64,000 nucleotides of DNA from Rhodoferax sp. (GCA_019449595.1 JAGRPL010000014.1:62001-126000), one strand, 5' to 3'. Positions 45,212 to 54,765 are shown, counted from the stretch's first letter. The notes: generated by a model from the sequence alone, not told the origin. Translations and numbers: made by a program.

Positions 45212-48200
45212 TCAGCCGGCGCGCGCGTGCTGGCGGACGAAGGCCTCGAAGTGGGCGGGCGACAGGGGCTTGCTGTAAAAATACCCCTGCACCTCGTCGC
45301 AGCCCTGGTCGCGCAGGAACGCCAGCTGCGCCTGCGTCTCCACGCCCTCCGCAATGGTGGCAAAACCCAGGCTATGGGCCAGACCGATGATGGCAGCCAC
45401 GATGGCCTTGTCATCCGGATCGTCGGTGATGTCCCGCACAAACGACTGGTCGATCTTGAGCTTGTAGACCTGGAACCGCTTGAGGTAGCTCAGTGAAGAG
45501 TACCCGGTTCCGAAGTCGTCGATCGCCATGCGCACACCCCGCTGATGCAGCTCGTCCATGATGGCAATCGCCCCCAGCGGATCATTCATCGCCACGCCTT
45601 CGGTCAGCTCCAGCTCCAGGCATTGGGGCGGCAGGCCGGCGTCCGCCAGGATGCTGGAAACCAGCTCCGGCAGGTTGGCGTGGCGGAACTGCACCGCCGA
45701 CAGGTTCACGGCCATTTGCTGCACCGGCAAGCCCGCATCGCGCCAGGCACGCAGCTGCCAGGCCGCGGTGCGCAGCACCCAGGCGCCAATGGATAGGATC
45801 AAGCCGCTGTCCTCGGCAATCGGGATGAACTCGGCCGGTGACACCGATCCCAGAGTGGGATGTGTCCAGCGCAGCAGGGCCTCCGCCCCCACGATGGCGC
45901 CGTCGTGCAGGGACACCTGCGGCTGGTACACCAGCTGCAGCTGGTCCTGCTCCAGCGCCCGGCTCAGGGCGTTCTCGAGCTGCAGGGCACGGGTGCTCTG
46001 GGCCTGCATTTCGGCGGTGAAGAACCGGTAGGCGTTGCGCCCACTCTGCTTGGCCCGGTACATCGCCGCATCGGCCCGCATCGACAGCGTCTCGAAGGTG
46101 TCGCCGTCGGCCGGGTACAGCGCGATACCGATGGAGAACGTGATGGCCAGCTCCTGCTGCCCGATCACGTAGCGTGGCGCGGTCGCCTCCAGCAGTTTGC
46201 GGGCCACATGGGCCGCGCCGGCGGCGTCGGTGTCCGGGCACAGGATCACGAACTCGTCGCCCCCCAGGCGGCTGATGGTGTCCTGCTCGCGCAGGGTCTG
46301 CTGCAGGCGCAGCGTCACCTGGATCAGCAGCGCGTCACCAACCTGGTGCCCCAGCGAGTCGTTCACGTTCTTGAACCGGTCCAGGTCCAGGAACATCACC
46401 GCCAGCGATTCGTGGCTGCGCTGCGCGTGGCCCAGCTCGGTCTGGAGCCGGTCCTGCAGCAGGCGCCGGTTGGGCAGGCCGGTCAGGGGATCGAAATCGG
46501 CCAGTATCCGGATGTGTTCCTCGTCGGCCTTGCGCTGGGTAATGTCCGTGGCAATGGCAACATAGTTGGTCACCTGGGCCTGGGCGTCGCGCAGCTGGCT
46601 GATGGACAGCCAACCCGGGTACAGCGTGCCGTCCTTGCGGCGGTTCCACACCTCGCCGTGCCACTGGCCCTGGCTGGCAATGGCCTGCCACATAGCACGG
46701 TAAAAATCCCGGTCCTGCCGGCCCGACGACAGCATGCTGGGGTTTTTCCCCAGGGCTTCGGCCTCGGTGTAGCCGGTAATCCGGGTGAAGGCATTGTTCA
46801 CCCGCACCAGCCGGCTGTGCTGGTCCGTGATCATGATGACTTCCCCCACCTGGTCAAACACCTTGGACACCAGCTGCAGCTGCATCTCGGCGTTCTTGCG
46901 CTCGATGGCAATGGCCGTCAGGTTGGCCGCCATTTCAATCACCCCGATTTCATAGGCATCCGGCGCCACCGCCGTGCGGTGGTACACCCCGAAAGTGCCC
47001 AATACCGCGTTGCCACCGGAGCGGATGGGTTCAGACCAGCAGGCCACCAGCCCCGCCCGCGCCGCAATGTCCTTGAACGCCACCCAGTCGGGGTCGGTGG
47101 CAATGTCGGTAACAATCGCGCGCCGGCCCGTGAAGGCCGCTGTGCCGCAGGAACCCACGCCCTCGCCAATCGGCACCCCCTGGAGGGCCGCGTTGTAAAA
47201 GTCGGGCAGGCTGGGCGCCACACCCAGGCGCAAGCACTGCCCCTCCGTATCCAGCAGCAGGATGGAACACAGCGCGCCGGGCAACACCTCCTGAATCCGC
47301 AACACAAAATCCCGCAGCACCTGCTCCAGCGGCACGCTGCTGGCCAGCCGCTCCAGCATGAAGCTGCGCAGCGCATCGCGCTGGCGCGCGCGCACCCGGT
47401 CCGTCAGGTCCATGTTGGTGCCCGACACCCGCACCACCCGGCCGGCCTCATTGCGCTGGGCAAAGGCCCGCACCAGCACCGGAACGTAATGGCCGTCGCT
47501 GTGCTGCAGGCGGCACTCCGCCACAAAGCCCTCGCCGACGCTGCGCAGAAACTCCGTCATCAGCTCGACAACCCGCGGCACATCCTCAGGGTGCATGAAC
47601 CGCCGCCACAGATCGGCATCGACCGGATACTGGTCCACCGCATAACCCAGCATCTGCCACCAGCGCGGCGAATAGTAGAACCGGCCGCGCGACAGGTCCC
47701 AGTCCCACAGGGCATCGCGCGCGCCCTGCAAGGCCAGGGCGAGCCGGGTTTCGGACTCGGCGGTGCGGGCCTCGGCCAGCGCACGGGCCGCTTCGCGGTC
47801 GAAATTGCGCAACGCGTAGTCGATATCCGAGGCCATCTCCAGCAGCAGGTTTTGCACGGGCTCGTCAAAGGCGCCAGTTTCGCCCGCATACACCGTGAAG
47901 ACCCCCACCACCCGGCCATTGCGGTGCAGGGGCAAGGCCGCCGAGGCCGCCCAGCCAAAACGCGCACCCCACGCATGCCAGGGTTCGGTGACGGGGTCGG
48001 CCTGGTACTCCTGGCACCAGTAGGGCTGGTCGCCGTGCAGGGCGCGCCCCGTAGGTCCCGTCCCCAAGGGAACACTGCCATCGGCCACGATGCCCAGCTC
48101 CTGCGCCGTCTCGGCGCCCACCCCATACGCGGCCACCGTCCGGATCGGTGCATGCTCGGTATCCACCAACCCGATCCACGCCATGCGCATGCCCCCGTGG

Positions 48201-49219
48201 TCCACGGCACTGCGGCAAATCTGGGCAAAGAGTTCGGTTTCGTCGGCACAGCGCACGATGGCCTGGTTGCAGTCGCTCAGGGCCGCATACAGACGGGCGA
48301 GCTGGCGCAGTTTGGTCTCGGCCTCCAGGTGCGCCTGCTCCATTGCGTTGAGCCGGTGCTGCGTCTGGGCCAGCCAGCCCAGCACACTTTCCTGGCGATC
48401 CGGCGGCACGACCATGGCATCCGAAAAATGGCCCTGGCCAATCCGGGTGATGTGCGTGTGGAGGGTGTCGAGCCGCCCCCCCAAGGTAGCGTGCAGTGTC
48501 CGGAACGAGCGCCACAAGGCCAGCAGCAAACCCAGGCCGACCAGTACAAACACCGTGCGCAGCAGCGTCGCCTGGCGTTCTGCCGCATGCACCGCAGCCA
48601 GGGTGCGCGCATCCGACAACTGGTAGAAGGCGTCCAGCGGCTCCATGATGCGGGCCTTGGCCTGGTGGTAGGCCGCATCGTGGAGCATCTGCCCGGCCCG
48701 CAGGCGGCGGGCATCCAGGCCGGGCCCCGGGGTCTCCACCAGCGCCATGGCTTCGCGCTCCAGCAGGGTCAACCGGTCGGAATTGTCCTTGGCCAGTGCC
48801 AGCTGGCGAAATTCGTCCGGCTGGAAACCGGCTTCCTGCATTTTCTGCAGCAGTGGCGTCCTGTCCCCCCTGGCCGCTGCGGACGCCGGCGGTTTGTCTG
48901 CCGCCAGATACCAGTACATGCTCTGGAAGTTGTCGGGGCGCGCCATCTTGCCGTCCCGGATGTCCAGAATCTCGAAGTAGTGCTGCTTGTACTCGGGAGC
49001 ACCAGTCATCACGTACGTGCGTGCCATGCGGGTCAGGTCATCGGAGGACTGCCGCAACTCCTCTACCAGCAGGCGCGACTGGTAACGCAGCTCGTTAGCG
49101 ACATCAATCCGCTTTTCCGAGACCACATACACCGCAAACACCGCCACCAGGGCCAGCGCAAACGCCGCAGCCACCCGCAGGCTGAACGAGAAGCTGGCAG
49201 TCTTGAGGCGTGAGGTCAT
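45212..49219 (-). CDS. PAS/GAF sensor diguanylate cyclase/phosphodiesterase (GGDEF-EAL)
   Basis: 1335 residues. A membrane helix at about 12-34 and another at about 217-237 enclose a periplasmic sensor region with a helical bundle. The cytoplasmic part follows: GAF (about 305-475), PAS (about 495-610), GAF (about 620-765) and PAS (about 770-890). The GGDEF domain (about 895-1060) has RLGGDEFVIL intact, and the EAL domain (about 1075-1325) has GAEALLRW, DDFGTGYSS, KIDQSFV and EGVET. Both catalytic signatures look active, so it may both make and break c-di-GMP. The ATG has no strong ribosome site. It is downstream of a terminator, so it has its own promoter. A link to PelD is possible but not shown. 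Confidence 0.92.
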   Translation of the reverse strand: MTSRLKTASFSFSLRVAAAFALALVAVFAVYVVSEKRIDVANELRYQSRLLVEELRQSSDDLTRMARTYVMTGAPEYKQHYFEILDIRDGKMARPDNFQSMYWYLAADKPPASAAARGDRTPLLQKMQEAGFQPDEFRQLALAKDNSDRLTLLEREAMALVETPGPGLDARRLRAGQMLHDAAYHQAKARIMEPLDAFYQLSDARTLAAVHAAERQATLLRTVFVLVGLGLLLALWRSFRTLHATLGGRLDTLHTHITRIGQGHFSDAMVVPPDRQESVLGWLAQTQHRLNAMEQAHLEAETKLRQLARLYAALSDCNQAIVRCADETELFAQICRSAVDHGGMRMAWIGLVDTEHAPIRTVAAYGVGAETAQELGIVADGSVPLGTGPTGRALHGDQPYWCQEYQADPVTEPWHAWGARFGWAASAALPLHRNGRVVGVFTVYAGETGAFDEPVQNLLLEMASDIDYALRNFDREAARALAEARTAESETRLALALQGARDALWDWDLSRGRFYYSPRWWQMLGYAVDQYPVDADLWRRFMHPEDVPRVVELMTEFLRSVGEGFVAECRLQHSDGHYVPVLVRAFAQRNEAGRVVRVSGTNMDLTDRVRARQRDALRSFMLERLASSVPLEQVLRDFVLRIQEVLPGALCSILLLDTEGQCLRLGVAPSLPDFYNAALQGVPIGEGVGSCGTAAFTGRRAIVTDIATDPDWVAFKDIAARAGLVACWSEPIRSGGNAVLGTFGVYHRTAVAPDAYEIGVIEMAANLTAIAIERKNAEMQLQLVSKVFDQVGEVIMITDQHSRLVRVNNAFTRITGYTEAEALGKNPSMLSSGRQDRDFYRAMWQAIASQGQWHGEVWNRRKDGTLYPGWLSISQLRDAQAQVTNYVAIATDITQRKADEEHIRILADFDPLTGLPNRRLLQDRLQTELGHAQRSHESLAVMFLDLDRFKNVNDSLGHQVGDALLIQVTLRLQQTLREQDTISRLGGDEFVILCPDTDAAGAAHVARKLLEATAPRYVIGQQELAITFSIGIALYPADGDTFETLSMRADAAMYRAKQSGRNAYRFFTAEMQAQSTRALQLENALSRALEQDQLQLVYQPQVSLHDGAIVGAEALLRWTHPTLGSVSPAEFIPIAEDSGLILSIGAWVLRTAAWQLRAWRDAGLPVQQMAVNLSAVQFRHANLPELVSSILADAGLPPQCLELELTEGVAMNDPLGAIAIMDELHQRGVRMAIDDFGTGYSSLSYLKRFQVYKLKIDQSFVRDITDDPDDKAIVAAIIGLAHSLGFATIAEGVETQAQLAFLRDQGCDEVQGYFYSKPLSPAHFEAFVRQHARAG

Positions 49220-49254
49220 TGATGGCTACCCGGGTGACACCCCATGGTAGCGTC

Positions 49255-49280
49255 AAAAAAAGGGCCCGATCGCGTGGGCC
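49255..49280 (-). terminator. Intrinsic terminator after the first GST gene
   Basis: GGCCC (49263-49267) and GGGCC (49276-49280) form a short stem. On the minus strand a run of seven T follows. It separates the GST pair from the GGDEF-EAL gene. Confidence 0.7.
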
Positions 49281-49315
49281 GCCCCGCACACGCGCCTGCG
49301 CGGCGTAAACCGGTA

Positions 49316-49936
49316 TTATTTGACTGAAGCGCTCGGGCGTTCCGCCACGCGGTCGCGCCAGGCCTGCAGGGCCGGCAGCCCTTCGCGGCCGGGCTGGAAC
49401 TTCATCAGCCGGGCAAATTCGATGGCACAGAATGCCGTGATGTCGGCAATGGTGAAGCGCTCGCCGGCAATCCAGGGCTGGCGCTCCAGCACATGGTCGA
49501 ACCAGGCCGCCACCTCGCGCACCTTGGCCACCTGTGCCTGGCCAAACTCGGGAAACTGCGGTTGCTCCAGCGGCGCCAGCCCCGGGTGGGTGTGGCGCAC
49601 CACGTTGGCAATGCCGCCAAACAGGTAGAACTCGACCCGCCGGTCGGCCATCTCAATGAAGGCGCGCTCCTCGAACGTGGTGCCCATGAGGTTGGGTTCA
49701 GGGTACAGCCCCTCCAGGTAGGTGCAGATGGCGCGGGTCTCGGTCAGCACCCGGCCGTCGTCCAACTCCAGCGCGGGCACCTTGGCCAGCGGGCTCTTGG
49801 CGCGGTAGGCCTGGCCCTGGTGTTCGTGGGCATTGAGGTCCAGGTTGACCAGGTTGATGCCGGTGATGCCTTTTTCGACCAGAAACATCAGGACGCGGCG
49901 GGGATTGGGCGCACCGTGCGCAACGTACAGCTGCAT
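49316..49936 (-). CDS. Glutathione S-transferase family protein
   Basis: 206 residues from ATG 49936 (MQLYVAHGAPNPRRVLMF), chosen because AGGAG is seven bases upstream; the in-frame GTG two codons earlier is too close to it. A thioredoxin-like N-domain with KVPALELDDGRVLTETRAI (cis-Pro and the Glu-Thr glutathione site) is followed by a helical C-domain with ERFTIADITAFCAIEFA. The substrate is unknown. It starts two bases after the stop of the other GST gene, so the two are one transcript. Confidence 0.88.
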   Translation of the reverse strand: MQLYVAHGAPNPRRVLMFLVEKGITGINLVNLDLNAHEHQGQAYRAKSPLAKVPALELDDGRVLTETRAICTYLEGLYPEPNLMGTTFEERAFIEMADRRVEFYLFGGIANVVRHTHPGLAPLEQPQFPEFGQAQVAKVREVAAWFDHVLERQPWIAGERFTIADITAFCAIEFARLMKFQPGREGLPALQAWRDRVAERPSASVK

Positions 49937-49938
49937 GC

Positions 49939-50649
49939 TCACACTCCTGTCTTGCGGGACTGGCCCATTTCTACCATGTTGCGCGCCTGGTCCGAGAACT
50001 TCTGGGCGGCTTCGCTGCCATCGCGGCGCAGTTCCAGCGTGGACGGCGGATTCTGCAGGCCACGCTGCACGGCCTCGCGCGCGCCCACCAACGCCAACCA
50101 GCGCTGCAGGTGCGGCAGGTCGTCCACCTCCACCCCCGACCAGCGGTGCGTGCGCACCCAGGCCCAGTTGGCGATATCGGCAATGGAATAGTCACCCGCC
50201 AGGTATTCATGGTCCTTCAGGTGACCGTCGAGCACGCGGAACAGGCGCTTGCTCTCGCCCTGGTAGCGGTCGATGGCAGCCTGGATCTTTTCCGGAAAGT
50301 AGCGGAAGAACACATTGGCCTGGCCCATCATGGGGCCGATACCGCCCATCTGGAACATCAGCCACTGGATGACGCGTGAGCGGCCCTTGCGGTCGGCGGG
50401 CATCAGGCGCCCGGTCTTCTCGGCCAGGTAGATGAGGATGGCGCCGGACTCGAACACCGCAAAGTCGTCCTCGTCACGGTCGACGATGGCGGGAATGCGG
50501 CCATTGGGGTTGATGGCCAGGAACGCGGGCGCCTTCTGCTCGTTCTTCGCCAGGTCCAGCACCTTGAGCGTGTAGGGCAGGGCCAGTTCTTCGAGAGCAA
50601 TGGACACCTTGTGTCCATTGGGCGTGGCGGCGGTGTACAGGTCGATCAT
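49939..50649 (-). CDS. YfcG/YghU-type glutathione transferase (disulfide-bond reductase)
   Basis: 236 residues from ATG 50649 ([22 protein letters not shown]). The [13 protein letters not shown] start and [14 protein letters not shown] with [15 protein letters not shown] are typical of the nu-class GSTs YfcG and YghU, which bind two glutathiones and reduce disulfides. The C-domain contains [20 protein letters not shown], also typical. A long in-frame extension to 51006 overlaps the RcnB-like gene and is not used. Co-transcribed with the next GST. Confidence 0.88.
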   Translation of the reverse strand: MIDLYTAATPNGHKVSIALEELALPYTLKVLDLAKNEQKAPAFLAINPNGRIPAIVDRDEDDFAVFESGAILIYLAEKTGRLMPADRKGRSRVIQWLMFQMGGIGPMMGQANVFFRYFPEKIQAAIDRYQGESKRLFRVLDGHLKDHEYLAGDYSIADIANWAWVRTHRWSGVEVDDLPHLQRWLALVGAREAVQRGLQNPPSTLELRRDGSEAAQKFSDQARNMVEMGQSRKTGV

Positions 50650-50765
50650 GCAAGGTCCCCGGAAGTGGATGGCGCGAAGCAACCCCCATGGTAGCGACCT
50701 TGCAACACCCCCGGTGTCGCGGGGGCAACGCGCAGCACGCCCCCCGCGCCCCGCCTGGCGGAGGC

Positions 50766-51278
50766 CTAGCGGCCCAGGTCCTCGATGGCGTCCACCACCA
50801 TGCCGGTACCCACGGCGATGAGCAGGATGTCGGCCGCAACCCGCACAAACTGGTGCCCGGCCGGCGGCGCACCCAGCTGCCGCAAGATGCGGGGGTCCAC
50901 CGCGCCGTACTCCACGCCATAGGGCAAGGGGCGGCCCATGGCCCATTTTTTGGCCTGCCCCGGCGGCAGGCAGCCGTTGTTCTTCTTGGCCAGTCCAGGC
51001 GGGCAATGGCCGGTGCGCGCCTGCTGGCGGTAGTAGTCCTGCACCTGGGTGCGCTGGGCCGGTGCGAAATAACTGCCGATGCGAATCTCTACCCCTGCGC
51101 GGGGAGCCGGTGCGGTCACGTAGGAATCCTGCTCGTCACCCCGGTCCCTGTTCTTTCCGTGACCAGCCCATTCGGGCTTGCCCGCCATAGCGGCCACGCT
51201 GGCCAGCACCAGTGCACCACCGCACACCACACGCCCCACGTGCCACCCGGCACGACGGACCGACAAACTTTTACGCAT
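50766..51278 (-). CDS. RcnB-family periplasmic protein
   Basis: 170 residues with a signal peptide (about 1-32, ending ASVAAMA). A charged linker is followed by [22 protein letters not shown], a motif with two Cys and Pro-Pro-Gly turns. The RcnB-like tail [22 protein letters not shown] ends the protein. RcnB proteins act in periplasmic nickel/cobalt balance; related CigR proteins are described as virulence modulators. The exact role here is unknown. The start ATG has AGGAG nine bases upstream. It is preceded by pyrF and followed by a 116-base gap before the GSTs. Confidence 0.8.
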   Translation of the reverse strand: MRKSLSVRRAGWHVGRVVCGGALVLASVAAMAGKPEWAGHGKNRDRGDEQDSYVTAPAPRAGVEIRIGSYFAPAQRTQVQDYYRQQARTGHCPPGLAKKNNGCLPPGQAKKWAMGRPLPYGVEYGAVDPRILRQLGAPPAGHQFVRVAADILLIAVGTGMVVDAIEDLGR

Positions 51279-51307
51279 TCTGTTTCTCCTGCAAAGCAAC
51301 AACTCCC

Positions 51308-52162
51308 TTAACCAGCCTGCACCTGTTGCAGGGCGGCCTGCAGCACGCCCCGCGTGCGCAGGGCCTCGGCCCGCGCGGCGGCCGCAAAATCCGCCCCTGC
51401 TGCGGCATACAGGATGGCGCGGGAAGAGTTCACGATCACCGGCCCCGTGGACGCAGACGCCGTACCGCGCCAGCCCGCCTTGACGGTGGCCACCGCGTCG
51501 CCGCCCTGTGCACCCACTCCCGGAATCAGCAGGGGCACGGTGGGGGCCAGTTCGCGCACGCGCGCAATCTCGGCCGGGTAGGTGGCGCCCACCACCAGCC
51601 CGAGCTGGCCGTTCTGGTTCCACGGGCCCTGCGCCAGCGCGGCAATGTGTTCATACAGGCGGGGCTGGCCCGGCACCTCCAGCAGGCGCTGGGGCTGGAA
51701 GTCGTCACCACCCGGGTTGGAGGTGCGGCACAGCAGGAAGGCACCCTTGCCGTGGTACTTCAGGTAGGGCGCCACGGAGTCAAAGCCCATGAAGGGCGAC
51801 AGCGTGACGGCATCGGCGCCGTAGCGCTCGAAAGCCTCGATGGCGTACTGCTCGGCGGTGCTGCCGATGTCACCGCGCTTGGCGTCCAGGATAACGGGCA
51901 CCTGGGGCGCCGCACGGCGCATGTGGGCTACCAGCCGCTCCAGCTGGTCTTCGGCACGGTGGGCGGCGAAGTAGGCAATCTGCGGCTTGAAGGCGATGAC
52001 CAGGTCGGCCGTGGCGTCGACGATAGCGGCGCAGAAGTCAAAAATCTTGCTCGCGTCGCCGCGCCAGTGGGTGGGAAACTTGGCGGGTTCGGGGTCCAGC
52101 CCCACGCACAGCAGGGAGCCGTTTTGGCGCTCGGCAGTGCGCAACTGGTCTAGGAAAGTCAT
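51308..52162 (-). CDS. pyrF: Orotidine 5'-phosphate decarboxylase
   Basis: Final step to UMP in pyrimidine synthesis. The 284 residues are of the longer type: [13 protein letters not shown] near residue 20, the catalytic segment [18 protein letters not shown] (about 92-108) and a [10 protein letters not shown] stretch near the phosphate site at the C-terminus. Monocistronic or first gene of a short unit with the RcnB-like gene, 29 bases downstream. Confidence 0.95.
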   Translation of the reverse strand: MTFLDQLRTAERQNGSLLCVGLDPEPAKFPTHWRGDASKIFDFCAAIVDATADLVIAFKPQIAYFAAHRAEDQLERLVAHMRRAAPQVPVILDAKRGDIGSTAEQYAIEAFERYGADAVTLSPFMGFDSVAPYLKYHGKGAFLLCRTSNPGGDDFQPQRLLEVPGQPRLYEHIAALAQGPWNQNGQLGLVVGATYPAEIARVRELAPTVPLLIPGVGAQGGDAVATVKAGWRGTASASTGPVIVNSSRAILYAAAGADFAAAARAEALRTRGVLQAALQQVQAG

Positions 52163-52355
52163 GCGGCTATTGTAGGGAAGCGACGCACGGACCGTCGCCT
52201 TCGACGCGTTTCAAAGCGTAACGGGTATCGGCCCGTTCTCCACGCTTCGGAAATTCCAGCCAACTGCCGCTTATGGCAGAAAGTGGGCCCTAGATTTGGC
52301 GGTGGAAGTCAGCAACGGACCTTTGCGGGCATAAGAGGCAAAGGAAAAAGCGGAC
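52163..52355. other. Non-coding stretch between pyrF and the cassette
   Basis: About 190 bases without a supportable gene. It holds the pyrF promoter region and small inverted repeats (for instance TGCCGCTTATGGCAG). It directly abuts the attC-like site at the AATGTCCGC side. Confidence 0.5.
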
Positions 52356-52469
52356 ATTCAACGTGAAGGTGAGCGGCACGTTACGGCAGGGAGCCGCACA
52401 GTGCACGATTTCCAACGGCGCCGTGCGGCCCGCTGCCGCAACGTGTCCGAGTCGACCGACCTGTTAGCC
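52356..52469 (-). other. attC-like integron recombination site
   Basis: 114 bp, read on the minus strand. It begins two bases past the HEPN gene's TGA with GGCTAAC (52469-52463), close to the R'' consensus, and ends in GTTGAAT (52362-52356), which fits R' GTTRRRY. The inside is a large imperfect palindrome: the 22-base arms 52378-52399 and 52423-52444 pair at 19 positions around a 23-base loop. Gene-stop followed at once by such a site is the standard cassette layout. No integrase gene or attI is in the window. The R'' box differs from consensus at one base. Confidence 0.6.
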
Positions 52470-52470
52470 A

Positions 52471-53190
52471 TCACCCCAACCTTTCGGCGACAAATCGTTC
52501 TACTTCGGGGATCATGCTTTTTACATCGTCAACCGTGTACTCGCCGGTCTTTCCGTGTGCCGCGCTGTTGCGTATCGCCGCGAGCGACGTGATCCGCTTC
52601 TGAACGAGAGCGTTGTACTCCCCGGCCTTTGCGAGGTCAGCGTTCATCCGATCCATGCCGCCGGGTGGAAGTCCACGATTCACGCACAAAGTGCGTAGCG
52701 TCGTCTCCAGCACTACGCCTGCAACTACGGCGGCGGCGGCACTGTACCCGGGGGCGAGCAGCTCCCTCGCCTGGTCCAGCTCATCTCCCGCGAGCTCCGC
52801 GTGAACAAGGTTGCGAATGGCGGTCAGGTAACCGCCTTCGAAATCCTCTCTCGCTGCGAAAAAGACAGCTCGCATCCGCTTCAGCCGCGTCGGACTGTCC
52901 TCATACGACTGAGGCTTCTCGGCCTCAAGAAATGAAACGTAGTGCTCGGAGTCCTTACCACAAGCGCTAGCTATCAAATTGCGCGCCTTAACGGCCCAAT
53001 TAAGAATCAGGCCCTCTCCAATGTGCTGATGCGAGCTGTGGTTGAACTCCTCGTACTTTTGCGTCTCCGTGCCCTCGACCTGCTTTAGTTGGTCGGTGAG
53101 TTCCTGAAACCGCTGCGTTAGGATTTTCATGATGTGGCCCGTTATGGCTACCGCAATGTAGACCGCAAAACCTGCGGTCCAATCTGGCAT
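52471..53190 (-). CDS. Hypothetical membrane-anchored protein with HEPN-like C-terminus (cassette gene)
   Basis: 239 residues from ATG 53190. A single membrane helix (FAVYIAVAITGHIMKIL, about 7-23) precedes a soluble helical region that begins with a coiled stretch and ends in AAIRNSAAHGKTGEYTVDDV. That stretch has the R-x4-H form (about Arg207-His212) of HEPN ribonuclease and abortive-infection domains. The start is uncertain: ATG 53130 would remove the helix, and in-frame ATGs at 53289 and beyond would lengthen it. The G+C content is visibly lower than in neighbours, and an attC-like site follows the stop. The membrane anchor plus HEPN suggests a defence or stress function, which is inferred; I do not recognise the family. 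Confidence 0.7.
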   Translation of the reverse strand: MPDWTAGFAVYIAVAITGHIMKILTQRFQELTDQLKQVEGTETQKYEEFNHSSHQHIGEGLILNWAVKARNLIASACGKDSEHYVSFLEAEKPQSYEDSPTRLKRMRAVFFAAREDFEGGYLTAIRNLVHAELAGDELDQARELLAPGYSAAAAVVAGVVLETTLRTLCVNRGLPPGGMDRMNADLAKAGEYNALVQKRITSLAAIRNSAAHGKTGEYTVDDVKSMIPEVERFVAERLG

Positions 53191-53435
53191 CTGCCGGATA
53201 AATTGAACATCAAAACTCCTGAAAGCTTTGCCCGTGAAGGGTTTGCGCAGACCCCCCCCACAGTACTCAAGACCAGTGTAGACGTGCATTAGGAAGCTGC
53301 CCATCCCCCAAACGGGTGACGCCGGCATGAAAAACAAACCTCGATGACCGGGACGCGGAGAAGCAGCAAACGACCGGCGTTGGTCGGTACAAATCCCGCA
53401 ACACGGCCAATCGTTGTTAACCCTACACCCCGGGC
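53191..53435. other. Upstream part of the presumed cassette
   Basis: Open in the same frame as the HEPN-like gene but without a convincing start. It may carry the 5' part of that gene. On the minus strand GTTAACA near 53412-53418 is a loose candidate for the cassette's upstream recombination point, just beyond the UDG stop. Confidence 0.35.
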
Positions 53436-54278
53436 TTAAACCGCACCGTCCAGCACATCCATGGCCAGGCACAGGTCAGCCCAAGCCTTGGCCTTGTCGG
53501 CACTGGCGCGCAGCAAGACTTTGGGATGGTAGGTCACCACCACGGGAATGCCGCGGTAGCGGTACACGGTGCCGCGCTGCTTGCCCAGGGGCAAGGCCGC
53601 CTGCTCGGGGTGTTCGCCCAGCAGCACTTGAGTCGCAAAACGGCCCATGGCCAGAATGACCTTGGGTTGCACCAGCGCCACTTCGCGCTGCAGGTACTGC
53701 GCGCACTGGGCCAACTCGGCCATCTGCGGCAGGCGCCCGGGCGGGGGTCGGCACTTGACGACGTTGGTCAAGTAGGCCCCCTGACGGCCGGCTGCGCTGC
53801 GGCGGGCGCCCACGGCCTTGAGCATGGCGTCCAGCAACAGGCCCGCCTGTTCGACAAAGGGTTGCGCCAGGCGGTCTTCGTCTTCGTCCGGCGGATCGCC
53901 CACCACCAGCCAGTCGGCTTGCGCGGGCGCATCGGGGAGTTGCAGCGTGCTGTTCTTGCGCCCGGCACACAGGCCGCAGGCCTGGCAGGCGGCGGCGGTC
54001 TGCGCCAGGGCCGCCCAGTCCAGCTGGTGCAGTGCCAGTGCTTCGCCGGGCACGCCCGCGGCAGGTGCCACGCTGCCGCCAGCGGCCGCCGCGAAGCGGG
54101 CCGGAACATGGGTTGGCTCCGGCGGTGCGACCGCGGGGCGCGGGGCAGACACAGCGGGCGCAACAGGCGTTGGCGGCACCGGCAGGGCTTCGGCGGCCAC
54201 GGCCCCGGCGGGCAGCCAGACGCGCACGCCCATCTCCTGCAGCATGGCGCGTTGGCGGTCGTCCAGTTCAAGGTCCAT
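53436..54278 (-). CDS. Type 4/5 uracil-DNA glycosylase
   Basis: Iron-sulfur uracil-DNA glycosylase. The 280 residues have an N-terminal Ala/Pro-rich extension (about 20-75). The catalytic domain starts at ACQACGLCAGRKNSTL, which holds the first two cluster cysteines. WLVVGDPPDEDEDRL takes the place of the family's GEAPG motif. NVVKCRPPPGR brings a third Cys and VVTYHPKVLLRA the C-terminal active-site His. Asp rather than Glu-Ala after the Gly differs from classical family 4, so substrate range may differ. It follows rimI by 15 bases. Confidence 0.88.
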   Translation of the reverse strand: MDLELDDRQRAMLQEMGVRVWLPAGAVAAEALPVPPTPVAPAVSAPRPAVAPPEPTHVPARFAAAAGGSVAPAAGVPGEALALHQLDWAALAQTAAACQACGLCAGRKNSTLQLPDAPAQADWLVVGDPPDEDEDRLAQPFVEQAGLLLDAMLKAVGARRSAAGRQGAYLTNVVKCRPPPGRLPQMAELAQCAQYLQREVALVQPKVILAMGRFATQVLLGEHPEQAALPLGKQRGTVYRYRGIPVVVTYHPKVLLRASADKAKAWADLCLAMDVLDGAV

Positions 54279-54293
54279 GGCGTATTGTCGGGC

Positions 54294-54761
54294 CTACAGG
54301 TGCAGTCCCATGACCACCGCGTCTTCGCGCTGGCCGTGGCCCGCCGGGTAATACTGCTTGCGCAGCCCGACGCGCCGGTAACCGTGGCTCTCGTACACAT
54401 GCATGGCGCGCAGGTTGCCCACGCGCACCTCCAGCCACAGCGACTGGGCGCCCTGGCCACGTGCCCACAGCGTCAGGGCGTCGAGCATCACGCGGGCCCA
54501 GCCCTGGCCCTGGTACTCGGGTGCGACGGTGATGTTGAGCAGGTGCACTTCATCCACGCCCTGCATGGCGACGAAGTAGCCCAGCACGATGTCCCCGGCC
54601 ACCAGCATCTGGGCCTGGTAGCCCGACTGCAGGGCATCCACAAAATTGGTGTGGTTCCAGGGGTGGGCGTAGGCGCGCTGCTCCACCTGCAGCACCGCGT
54701 CCAGCCGGTTCTCCAGCATGGGCTCGAACTGCACTTCGATGGCGGCACCCGGTTCGCGCAT
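54294..54761 (-). CDS. rimI: Ribosomal protein alanine N-acetyltransferase RimI
   Basis: GNAT acetyltransferase that acetylates the N-terminal Ala of ribosomal protein S18. 155 residues from ATG 54761. The acetyl-CoA loop is VAPEYQGQGWARVMLDAL (about 80-97). LEVRVGNLRAMHVYESHGYRRVGLRK follows, the typical RimI end. It begins four bases after tsaB, the conserved tsaB-rimI pairing. A long in-frame extension upstream is antisense-type noise over tsaB. Confidence 0.92.
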   Translation of the reverse strand: MREPGAAIEVQFEPMLENRLDAVLQVEQRAYAHPWNHTNFVDALQSGYQAQMLVAGDIVLGYFVAMQGVDEVHLLNITVAPEYQGQGWARVMLDALTLWARGQGAQSLWLEVRVGNLRAMHVYESHGYRRVGLRKQYYPAGHGQREDAVVMGLHL

Positions 54762-54765
54762 GGTT

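Noticed and set aside
52163-52470. IS element or transposon end
   Set aside because: No transposase and no terminal repeat pair; the attC-like reading explains the palindrome better.
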